Assembly (NCBI GenBank): GCA_021827465.1
Contig: JAKAVX010000226.1
Span: 1-5,352, forward strand
Source of the DNA: Deltaproteobacteria bacterium
GTDB taxonomy: Bacteria; Desulfobacterota_B; Binatia; Binatales; Binataceae
Direction: 5' to 3'
DNA: 5,352 bases
The position numbers and the translations under genes are program-made. Numbering within the stretch: position 1 is the first letter of the stretch; every line of letters begins with the position of its first letter. The notes under the pieces are model-generated. The model did not search any database. It saw nothing but the letters and a program-made list of their open reading frames with translations, and was not told the origin of the DNA. Below, in pieces: positions 1 to 5,352 of the stretch.

Positions 1-1047
1 CGGGCGAAGGTCGAACTCGTCGAAGGCGAGCAGGTCGAAGACGAAATCGTAGGCCGGCGTCGCAAGGCTCAGCCGACGCGCCGCCGACGCGTCGCGCACG
101 TGCATGCGGCGTTGCAGCGCCTGGAAGTCGGGCCGTCCCTTTTCGTCGAGCGCTACTATCTCGCCGTCCATCACGAAGCGCTCGTAGGGCAGGGCATCGA
201 AGGCGAGCGCAATTTCCGGATAGCGCTCGGTGATAACCGCGCCGCTTCGCGCGTAAAGCCGCACCGGACCGCGATCGCGAATCGCGAGCGCCCGAACCCC
301 GTCGTACTTTGTTTCGTAGAGCCACTTCGCGCTGTCGAACGGCTCGCGACCCAGGCGCGCAAGGCTGAGTGGGAAGCCCTTCATCTCAAGCCGCGCCGAA
401 AGCCCGGGCGCGTGGGCGCGCCTCAAGTCCGCGGCGGCCTGCTTCGCGACCTGTCCGGCCTCGCGCATCTCGTCGACCGTGAAGCCGGAGAGCACCGAAC
501 CCGGATGGGTTTCGGTTACGTCCTCACCGATTGCGTGTTCGTCGCGTTTCTTAATGAGCAGCCAGTTTTCCTTTGCCTGTGCGCCGCTGCTCTTCAGATG
601 CGTGCGCACGAGTGTGTAGGCGCCGCGCAACTTGTAGCCGCGAAGCTCGATATCGAGCTTGCCCTTGCGCACCGCGTCGGCGGCGTCGGAATCGGGCGGA
701 TCGACGACCGAGTAGCGGCCGCGATCCCATACGATTACCGAGCCCGCGCCATAATTTCCCGGCGGAATCACGCCTTCGAAGTCGGCGTATTCGAGCGGAT
801 GGTCTTCGACCATGACCGCGAGCCTGCGCTCGGCGGGATTGAGGGACGGTCCCTTGGGAATCGCCCACGAGCGCAACACGCCTTCCATCTCGAGGCGTAA
901 ATCGTAATGGAGCCGGCGGGCGAGATGCTTCTGGACAACGAACATCCCGGCCCGCGCGTGGCGGGTGGCCTCGGACGCCTTGGCACCGCCGAAAGGTTCC
1001 GGGGTGCGGTCGACGTGCCGCTTGCGTCTGTATTCATCGACCGCCAT
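1..1047 (-). CDS. ligD: ATP-dependent DNA ligase D, N-terminal part (3'-phosphoesterase + start of ligase domain); 3' end beyond window
   Basis: LigD repairs double-strand breaks with Ku in bacterial non-homologous end joining: the phosphoesterase (PE) domain trims 3' ends and the ligase domain seals nicks using ATP. Seen: 349 uninterrupted codons from ATG at 1047. The opening MAVDEYRRKR is typical of PE-first LigD proteins. PE domain, about residues 10-165: FVVQKHLARRLHYDFRLE holds H41, H47, D49 and R51, and EDHPLEYADFEG holds H83 and Y87, matching the known metal-binding and catalytic set; GVIPPGNYGAG follows. A linker (about 170-220) leads to the adenylation domain: motif I ETKYDGVR with nucleophile K247, motif III VMDGEIVAL (292-300), and YDFVFDLLAFDEFDLR near the cut-off. 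No polymerase domain precedes PE, so the order is Pseudomonas-like (PE-Lig, possibly with Pol after), unlike mycobacterial Pol-PE-Lig. The remaining ligase/OB part, and any Pol domain, lie to the left of base 1. The ribosome site before the ATG is weak. No ku gene is in view. Confidence 0.96.
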   Translation of the reverse strand, partial: MAVDEYRRKRHVDRTPEPFGGAKASEATRHARAGMFVVQKHLARRLHYDLRLEMEGVLRSWAIPKGPSLNPAERRLAVMVEDHPLEYADFEGVIPPGNYGAGSVIVWDRGRYSVVDPPDSDAADAVRKGKLDIELRGYKLRGAYTLVRTHLKSSGAQAKENWLLIKKRDEHAIGEDVTETHPGSVLSGFTVDEMREAGQVAKQAAADLRRAHAPGLSARLEMKGFPLSLARLGREPFDSAKWLYETKYDGVRALAIRDRGPVRLYARSGAVITERYPEIALAFDALPYERFVMDGEIVALDEKGRPDFQALQRRMHVRDASAARRLSLATPAYDFVFDLLAFDEFDLRP

Positions 1048-1163
1048 CGGGGCAGGTCCGCATCCGACCGCGGCGCGGCGGGACACGCGAGCACGTTACG
1101 GAACAGAGTATTCGAAAGCGCGCCCGGGGTCACCCGCCGCGCGACGGCCGATTTGCCCCGTGT

Positions 1164-1628
1164 TCAGTTGATGAAATAGCCCGCGACCACCCATCGGCCG
1201 TCCTGGAGCATCGTGAGCACGGTCTCGTTGGCCGAGTCCTTATGCTCGAAGCGGCTGCGGTAGCGCACGACGACGTAATTGCCGAAGGAATTGGCGGGCG
1301 AATCGGAGAGCTTGTTGGCGTATTGCTCCTCGGCGACGGTGCGCTGCAGCACGTTCCCCATCGGCTTGCGATAGCCCTCGAGGCCGTGGATCCATTCCTT
1401 CTCGGACATCTCCTTCTGGAAACCCGACGCGGTTGCGGCCCAGGCCTTTGCGTAATCGCCCGCGTCAACCAGCTTGATCCATTGATTGGCGGCTTTGAGG
1501 CCGTCGGCCTTTGCCTTTACAACGTTGACCGGGCCACCCCGCGTGCACGCGGAGAATCCGATCGCGAACGCAGCGACAATCGCGACAGCGGCGAGCCGGT
1601 TATTCCTGGTCGAAGATCTATACGTCAC
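1164..1628 (-). CDS. DUF4019-family lipoprotein
   Basis: A 154-residue protein matching the DUF4019 pattern, whose function is not established. Seen: a basic N-terminus (TYRSSTRNNR), a hydrophobic run LAAVAIVAAFAIGF and a lipobox-like FSAC with the likely lipidated cysteine at residue 28, so it is probably membrane-anchored on the periplasmic side. The mature part has the family hallmarks in order: WIKLVDAGDYAKAW, FQKEMSEKEWIHGLEGYRKP, MGNVLQRTV, NYVVVRYRSRF, ETVLTMLQDGRWVVAGYFIN. The domain is complete and ends at the protein's C-terminus, as usual. The GTG at 1628 is preferred over an ATG at 1721: it has an AGGGAG ribosome site 8 bases upstream and puts the signal peptide at the N-terminus, whereas the longer form would put 31 polar residues in front of it. 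The gene lies upstream of ligD on the same strand with 116 bp between them and no clear terminator, so read-through into ligD is possible, but a functional link is not shown. It is divergent from the decayed gene at 1720. Confidence 0.9.
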   Translation of the reverse strand: MTYRSSTRNNRLAAVAIVAAFAIGFSACTRGGPVNVVKAKADGLKAANQWIKLVDAGDYAKAWAATASGFQKEMSEKEWIHGLEGYRKPMGNVLQRTVAEEQYANKLSDSPANSFGNYVVVRYRSRFEHKDSANETVLTMLQDGRWVVAGYFIN

Positions 1629-1636
1629 GGACAAAT

Positions 1637-1642
1637 CTCCCT
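1637..1642 (-). promoter_or_regulatory. Ribosome binding site that sets the GTG start of the DUF4019 gene
   Basis: On the minus strand the sequence reads AGGGAG, then an 8-base spacer ATTTGTCC, then GTG at 1628. It is a near-consensus Shine-Dalgarno at good spacing. It decides in favour of the GTG start, which gives a standard lipoprotein signal peptide. Confidence 0.75.
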
Positions 1643-1719
1643 GCGCGTTGCAATCGGAATTTTTGCCTAATACCTTTTTCAGTACCATTTGTAGCCGGGG
1701 TTCGATGCGGGAGCCCGGC

Positions 1720-2193
1720 ATGAGGCGGAGGATGCGGAGTATTGTGGTTGCGGCTCTCGCCGGTGTCTCATTGGTAGCGTCGCGTTCGCTGGCGGTGCCA
1801 GGTTCAACGACAAATCTCTTGGCAACGATTACTCGTTCAAGCTCGCGGGAGTCCAGTCCGGGTCCGCCACGGCGTGTTCCATATCGGCGTATCGGCGGAT
1901 GGGGTGCTGAGCTTCAACGGCCGCGGAACAGTCAACGGCGGAACGATACTATACAACGACTGCGTGCGCGCCTGTACCGGCAGCCTCAGGGATGGCGCTT
2001 ACGCGGCCAACCCCGACGGCATCGGGGAGCTGACCCTGGTCTTAGACGGCAGCGCGTGCAACACGACTATCGCGCTCGGCCTGGACAGCGCGATGCTCAA
2101 GGCCGGCAGGAGGCCTATCTGTCCGGAGAGAGCACCGCTCCTCTTTCGGCGGTGCTGAGCGGGGAACTCTCGTTGAACAAAAATTTCCCATAG
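1720..2193 (+). pseudogene. Frameshifted gene for a small secreted, glycine/beta-rich protein (family not named)
   Basis: Seen: ATG at 1720 with GGGAG 6 bases upstream, then a basic start and hydrophobic stretch (MRRRMRS, VVAALAGVSLVAS) like a signal peptide. The protein-like sequence then moves to another frame near 1770-1800 (GGARFNDKSLGNDYSFKLAG, VQSGSATA). It moves again near 1870-1877 (VFHIGVSADGVLSFNGRG, TVNGGTILYNDCVRACTGS, GELTLVLDGSACNTTIALGL), and probably a third time near 2095-2115 (QEAYLSGESTAPLSAVLSG, then stop at 2191-2193). Each change is in the same direction, as if one base were missing at each point. Repaired, the product would be about 158 residues with an export signal. 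The pattern 'NDYSFKLAG ... ADG.. G..NGGT ... NDC ... CTGS' resembles lineage-expanded secreted proteins of unknown role in soil bacteria, but I cannot name the family. The first two shifts are well supported; in the third the unshifted frame also stays open to a TGA at 2156-2158. Sequence errors are the alternative to real decay. Confidence 0.6.
2131..2156 (+). repeat. Perfect 8-bp inverted repeat (hairpin) near the 3' end of the decayed gene
   Basis: AGCACCGC (2131-2138) pairs perfectly with GCGGTGCT (2149-2156) across a 10-base pyrimidine-rich loop. The stem is GC-rich and would be stable in RNA. No T-run follows, so a classical intrinsic terminator is not supported. It lies inside the last part of the frameshifted gene and touches the TGA at 2156-2158 of the unshifted frame. 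Confidence 0.45.
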
Positions 2194-2253
2194 TGGTTAA
2201 GCCGCGTACGGACGAGGGAAACGGGCGAGAGATTTCCAAAGAGAGGATTTGAG

Positions 2254-2291
2254 CGCGGACCGGCGCGTCCGCGAATTGCGATTTATCGCAA
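2254..2291. repeat. Two adjacent hairpins in the intergenic region before the PAP2 gene
   Basis: First: CGCGGAC (2254-2260) and GTCCGCG (2267-2273), 7 bp with a 6-base loop. Second, two bases later: TTGCGA (2276-2281), loop TTTA, TCGCAA (2286-2291), 6 bp. Neither is followed by a T-run on either strand. The second could be a small dyad-type operator, and the pair could also be a factor-dependent termination or mRNA-stabilising structure after the decayed gene. The rest of 2194-2358 shows only a weak -10-like TTAAAT at 2332-2337 without a matching -35. Confidence 0.4.
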
Positions 2292-2358
2292 ATCGGGCGG
2301 GTCTCCTCTGGCCTTGGAGTTGCCATACCGCTTAAATACTCGGCGCGGGGGTTTCCAG

Positions 2359-3246
2359 ATGCGGATATCGAGGAGCTTGTTCAGCGCGCTGTTGCCGATA
2401 CTTCTGCTGGCCGGGATGGTCGGCGGCCCGGCGACGGCGTTCGGACAAACGAGCGAGGTCGCCTCGCTTGGCGGGCAAATCAGTTCGGATTTCAAGTACA
2501 CGCTCGACAACGTACAGATGGACGCGGTCGATATCGGCACCTCGCCGCTTTACGTCGCGAGCCCGAACAGCGTGTTCCGTTCACCAAAGTTCTATATCGC
2601 AGCCGCGGGAGTCGGCGCGGTATGGGGCGGCGCGTTCGCGCTCGACCAGACGATGCGGGCGCGGCTTCGCGACATGAACAAGGGAACCGCCAACAACCTT
2701 GCATACGCGAGCTACGCAATCACGGGCGGCGGCACGGCGCTGCTGTACGGCTACGGCCTTTACGCCAACGACGCGCGCGCGCGTCATTACGCGATTACCG
2801 CGGGCGAGGCCGCCGGGGTCGCCACAATATTCGACGAATTCGTGATCAAGTACGCCTTCGGCCGGCTGCGCCCACGCCAGGACGGTCACAGCCATACCCG
2901 GTTCTTCGACGGCGGGCGCTCGTTCGTCTCGGGCGAGGTCACGCCGATATTCGCACTCGCGGCCGGGGTGAGCGAGTATTTCGACAACAAGTGGTATATC
3001 GCGCTGCCGGTCTATTCAGGGGCGATGGCCGACGGCTTCAGCCGGATGGGTCACGACGCGCATTGGTTCTCCGACGTGGCCGGCGCCGCGATGCTCGGAT
3101 GGGGAACCACCGAGCTTTTCATCTACCTCCATCGCGAGCATCTTGCCGAGCCCGATCGATGGCGCATCTTTCCGGTGAGCGCTCCCGAGCCTGCCAATCC
3201 CGGCGCGGCCGCACCAGCAGGTCTCGGACTCAGCTACTCGTGGTAA
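2359..3246 (+). CDS. PAP2-family phosphatase-like protein, exported, with altered motif 2
   Basis: PAP2 enzymes remove phosphate from lipid phosphates (phosphatidic acid, undecaprenyl pyrophosphate) or other phosphoesters, usually at the membrane or in the periplasm. The product is 295 residues. Seen: a signal peptide or anchor (MRISRS, LFSALLPILLLAGMVGG), possibly cleaved after AFG at 27-29. Weakly hydrophobic, glycine/alanine-rich segments lie near 78-95 and 115-135. Motif 1 is K164-YAFGRL-R171-P172. Motif 2 reads SFVSGEV (188-194) where SFPSGH is usual, so Pro is Val and the active-site His is Glu at 193. Motif 3 is S228-R229-MGHDA-H235-WFS-D239 with the nucleophile His and its Asp intact. 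The tail after about 262 is proline/alanine-rich. The ATG at 2359 follows GGGGG by 7 bases and puts the signal sequence at the N-terminus; an in-frame TTG at 2314 would add 15 residues and is less likely. The gene stands alone and converges with the efflux gene. Substrate unknown. SGE variants occur elsewhere in the superfamily to my recollection, so it need not be inactive. Confidence 0.9.
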   Translation: MRISRSLFSALLPILLLAGMVGGPATAFGQTSEVASLGGQISSDFKYTLDNVQMDAVDIGTSPLYVASPNSVFRSPKFYIAAAGVGAVWGGAFALDQTMRARLRDMNKGTANNLAYASYAITGGGTALLYGYGLYANDARARHYAITAGEAAGVATIFDEFVIKYAFGRLRPRQDGHSHTRFFDGGRSFVSGEVTPIFALAAGVSEYFDNKWYIALPVYSGAMADGFSRMGHDAHWFSDVAGAAMLGWGTTELFIYLHREHLAEPDRWRIFPVSAPEPANPGAAAPAGLGLSYSW

Positions 3247-3275
3247 TGGTGCCGCGCCGCGGCGAACGCTGAGGG

Positions 3276-3295
3276 CACGCGCGTCCCATCGCGTG
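3276..3295. terminator. Possible weak hairpin between the convergent PAP2 and efflux genes
   Basis: CACGCG (3276-3281) pairs with CGCGTG (3290-3295) across an 8-base loop, in the 74-bp gap between two convergent genes. No T-run follows on either strand, so it is only a candidate for a bidirectional, factor-assisted stop. In such GC-rich DNA a 6-bp stem can arise by chance. Confidence 0.2.
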
Positions 3296-3320
3296 GCACG
3301 GTTCGTCCGCGTGCGTGCGG

Positions 3321-5352
3321 CTACGAAGCGAAGCGACGGCGGCGCGCGTCCTCGGCCTTCTGCTCGCCGCTTTCCGCCGCCGGCGCGATTGCCCGCTCGG
3401 AAGGTGCGACCAGGCCGTGAGCCCTGCGCCAGGTTCTGAGCCAGTCCTGCAACTGCTCCATATAAGTGTAGAAGACCGGCGTGATGTAGAGCGTCAGGAA
3501 CTGCGAGAAGAATAATCCGCCCACGACGGCCACGCCGAGCGGACGGCGCGACTCCGAGCCTGCGCCAAGCCCTATCGCGATCGGCAGCACGCCGAACAGC
3601 GCCGCCATCGTGGTCATCATGATCGGCCGGAAGCGGACCGTCGCGCCTTCGAAAATCGCCTCCGCGGCGCTCTTGTTTTCGGTGCGCTGCGCGTCAAGGG
3701 CGAAGTCGATCATCATGATCGCGTTCTTCTTCACCAGGCCGACCAGCATGATCACGCCGACGAAGGCGAACAGATCGAGCTGCATCCCGAAGATCCAAAG
3801 CGTCAGCAATGCGCCAAGTCCGGCCGAGGGAAGGCCCGAGAGAATCGTTATCGGATGGACGAAGCTTTCATACAGCACGCCGAGCACGAGATAGATGACC
3901 AGGATCGTGACGATGAGCAGTATCCCGAGCCCGCGCATCGAGCTCTGAAACGCCTGCGCCGCGCCCTCGAACGATGTCGTTATCGACGCGGGCAGCGTGT
4001 CGTTGGCAAGATGCTTGATCTGGTCGAAAGCCTTCGCCAGCGAGACTCCGCGCGCCACGTCGAACGAGATTGTGACGGCGGGAAGTTGTCCGAAATGGTT
4101 GATCGAGAGCGGGCCGAGAGTGCGCTTGAACTTGACCAGCGTGTCGAGCGGAACCAGCGAGCCGCTGCTCGAGCGCACGTAAAGCATCGAGAGCGTCGAA
4201 GGCCGGTTCTGGAACTGCGGCTCGACCTCCATGATGACTTCGTATTCGTCGTCGGAGGCGTAGATGGTCGAGATCTGGCGCGAGCCGTATGCGTCGTAGA
4301 GGGCGTCCTCGATCGCCTGGGCCGAGACGCCAAGCGTGTGGGCCTTGTCGCGGTCGATATCGACGGTGACCTGCGGATTGGCGATCTGCAGGTCGCTGTT
4401 GACGCCGCGCAGGTCGTGCATCGCGCGCATCCTGCGCTCCAGTATCTGCGCGTACTTGTACAGTTCGTCGGTGTTCGGACCCTGCAGCGTCATCTGGTAC
4501 ATGCTGCGGGTGAACTGGCCGCCGACCTGTATCGGCGGCGGGTTCATCAGGAACACTTCGAGACCGGGAATCGAGTTGACCTCGGGTCGGAGCCTGGCGA
4601 TCAGCTGATCGACGCTGAGCTTGCGCTCGGAGCGCGGAATCAGGTGGCAGAACAGGATTCCGCTGTTGGTGCCGCCGCCCGGGCCGCCGGTGCCGATGCT
4701 CGAGAAGAAGGCCTTGACGTCGGGATTCTTTATCACCATGTGCGCGAGGGCGAGCTGATGGGCCTTCATCGCGTCGAACGAGATTCCCTGGCGCGCGAGC
4801 GTGAACATCACGACTTCGTTGTTGTCCTCGCTCGGGATGAAGCCCTTCGGAATCGCGTAAAACATGAAGACGGTCGCGGCCAGAAGCGCTCCCGACATCA
4901 CCATCGTGGCGAACCGATGGCGCATCACCCAGACGAGGCTCTTCTGGTAGGCCTGTAGCGAGCGATCGAACCATCGCTCGGTCACCTGGTAGAAACGTCC
5001 ATGATGTTGGCTGTGCTGCGGGCGCAGGAACCGCCCGCACAGCATCGGGGTCAGCGTCAGCGATACGAAGCCCGAGACCAGGATGGCGGCGGCGATAGTG
5101 ACCGCGAACTCGTGCAGCAGGCGGCCCATGATCCCGCCCAGGAACAGCACCGGGATAAACACCGCGGCCAGCGAAAAGGTCATCGACAGGATCGTGAAGC
5201 TGATTTCGCGCGAGCCGTCGAGCGCCGCCTCCAGAACTCCCCTGCCCATCTCGAGATGGCGCACGATGTTCTCGAGCATCACGATCGCGTCGTCCACCAC
5301 GAACCCGACCGCCAGCGTGATCGCCATCAGCGACAGGTTGTCGAGCGAGTAG
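3321..5352 (-). CDS. RND multidrug efflux transporter, MdtB/MdtC-like, C-terminal 676 residues; 5' end beyond window
   Basis: This is the inner-membrane proton-driven pump of a tripartite efflux system, which works with a periplasmic adaptor and a TolC-like outer-membrane channel. Seen from the window edge: YSLDNLSLMAITLAVGF then VVDDAIVMLENI, the TM4 segment with the paired proton-relay aspartates (visible residues 20-21). Next come TM5-TM6 (FIPVLFLGGIMGRLLHEFAV, SLTLTPMLCGR), a region leading to TM7, and the second periplasmic porter/docking half (about 165-465). TM8-TM12 follow, with VLGVLYESFVHPITILSGLP and GLVKKNAIMMIDFAL, whose lysine 542 matches the essential TM10 lysine of AcrB. FRPIMMTTMAALFGVLP and LTLYITPVFYTYM complete the family signatures. 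Wording such as HPITILSGLPSAG, SRQISTIY and NSDLQ fits the MdtB/MdtC/MuxB branch best. Compared with about 1,025-1,060 residues for the family, about 350-390 are missing beyond 5352. A charged tail of about 38 residues ends in RRRRFAS. Odd: a glycine-rich loop, GTGGPGGGTNSG, in the porter half. The adaptor gene may lie further upstream on this strand. Which substrates it exports cannot be read from the sequence. Confidence 0.97.
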   Translation of the reverse strand, partial: YSLDNLSLMAITLAVGFVVDDAIVMLENIVRHLEMGRGVLEAALDGSREISFTILSMTFSLAAVFIPVLFLGGIMGRLLHEFAVTIAAAILVSGFVSLTLTPMLCGRFLRPQHSQHHGRFYQVTERWFDRSLQAYQKSLVWVMRHRFATMVMSGALLAATVFMFYAIPKGFIPSEDNNEVVMFTLARQGISFDAMKAHQLALAHMVIKNPDVKAFFSSIGTGGPGGGTNSGILFCHLIPRSERKLSVDQLIARLRPEVNSIPGLEVFLMNPPPIQVGGQFTRSMYQMTLQGPNTDELYKYAQILERRMRAMHDLRGVNSDLQIANPQVTVDIDRDKAHTLGVSAQAIEDALYDAYGSRQISTIYASDDEYEVIMEVEPQFQNRPSTLSMLYVRSSSGSLVPLDTLVKFKRTLGPLSINHFGQLPAVTISFDVARGVSLAKAFDQIKHLANDTLPASITTSFEGAAQAFQSSMRGLGILLIVTILVIYLVLGVLYESFVHPITILSGLPSAGLGALLTLWIFGMQLDLFAFVGVIMLVGLVKKNAIMMIDFALDAQRTENKSAAEAIFEGATVRFRPIMMTTMAALFGVLPIAIGLGAGSESRRPLGVAVVGGLFFSQFLTLYITPVFYTYMEQLQDWLRTWRRAHGLVAPSERAIAPAAESGEQKAEDARRRRFAS

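Noticed and set aside
100..900. Long plus-strand open frame (266 codons) opposite ligD
   Set aside because: It lies antisense to a continuous LigD reading frame with all catalytic motifs, and its own translation shows no recognisable domain. Such mirror frames are common in GC-rich DNA.
1629..1719. Sigma-70-like promoters in the divergent intergenic region (for example TTGCAA and TAATAC on the plus strand)
   Set aside because: Spacing is only 14 bases and the matches are poor. A promoter must exist for the lipoprotein gene, but I cannot place it.
1164..1721. Longer form of the DUF4019 protein starting at ATG 1721
   Set aside because: It would put 31 polar residues ahead of the lipoprotein signal. 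The GTG at 1628 has a near-ideal ribosome site and gives a normal signal peptide.
1691..1725. tRNA T-arm-like string (GGGGTTCGATG followed by a pairing arm)
   Set aside because: The sequence before it does not form acceptor, D or anticodon arms, so it is not a tRNA and not a clear tRNA-derived attachment site.
1720..2193. Programmed -1 ribosomal frameshifting as the explanation of the three frame changes
   Set aside because: All three changes are in the -1 direction, but no slippery heptamer is visible at the change points, and three successive programmed shifts in a gene of about 158 codons would be extraordinary.
3855..4958. Long plus-strand open frame (367 codons) opposite the RND gene, and a 390-codon frame on the minus strand at 3868-5040
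   Set aside because: Both overlap the unmistakable RND coding sequence. Their products are arginine/aspartate-rich with no domain, as expected of shifted frames in GC-rich DNA.

Overview
The window is a GC-rich stretch of bacterial chromosome (by eye a little above 60% G+C). The secreted and envelope proteins point to a Gram-negative cell: an RND efflux pump, a lipoprotein and two further exported products. Taxonomy cannot be fixed from the sequence. The mix of a Pseudomonas-type LigD, a DUF4019 lipoprotein and a beta-rich secreted protein would fit a soil deltaproteobacterium-like, Binatota-like or Acidobacteriota-like genome, but that is inference.

Layout from left to right. (1) 1-1047, minus strand: the N-terminal 349 codons of an ATP-dependent DNA ligase D. 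It starts directly with the 3'-phosphoesterase domain and runs into the ligase adenylation domain before the window ends. (2) 1164-1628, minus strand: a small DUF4019 lipoprotein, read from a GTG start with a strong Shine-Dalgarno, lying 116 bp upstream of ligD in the same direction. (3) 1720-2193, plus strand: a small secreted-protein gene that makes sense only if the frame changes three times, so it is a pseudogene or contains sequence errors. It has a strong 8-bp hairpin near its 3' end. (4) 2194-2358: an intergenic region with two adjacent hairpins. (5) 2359-3246, plus strand: an exported or membrane-bound PAP2-family phosphatase whose second signature motif is altered (VSGE where PSGH is usual). 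(6) 3321-5352, minus strand: the C-terminal 676 residues of an MdtB/MdtC-type RND drug-efflux pump, with its 5' end beyond the window. It converges with the PAP2 gene.

How the genes relate. Nothing here forms an obvious single pathway. The LigD belongs to non-homologous end joining, whose partner Ku is not in the window. The PAP2 protein, the lipoprotein and the efflux pump act at the envelope. The DUF4019 gene and the decayed gene are divergent and share a 91-bp intergenic region (1629-1719). I found no RNA gene, CRISPR array, insertion sequence or integrase, and no convincing evidence of a new biological system. The items most worth a second look are the triple-frameshifted gene, the altered PAP2 motif and the hairpins at 2131-2156 and 2254-2291.
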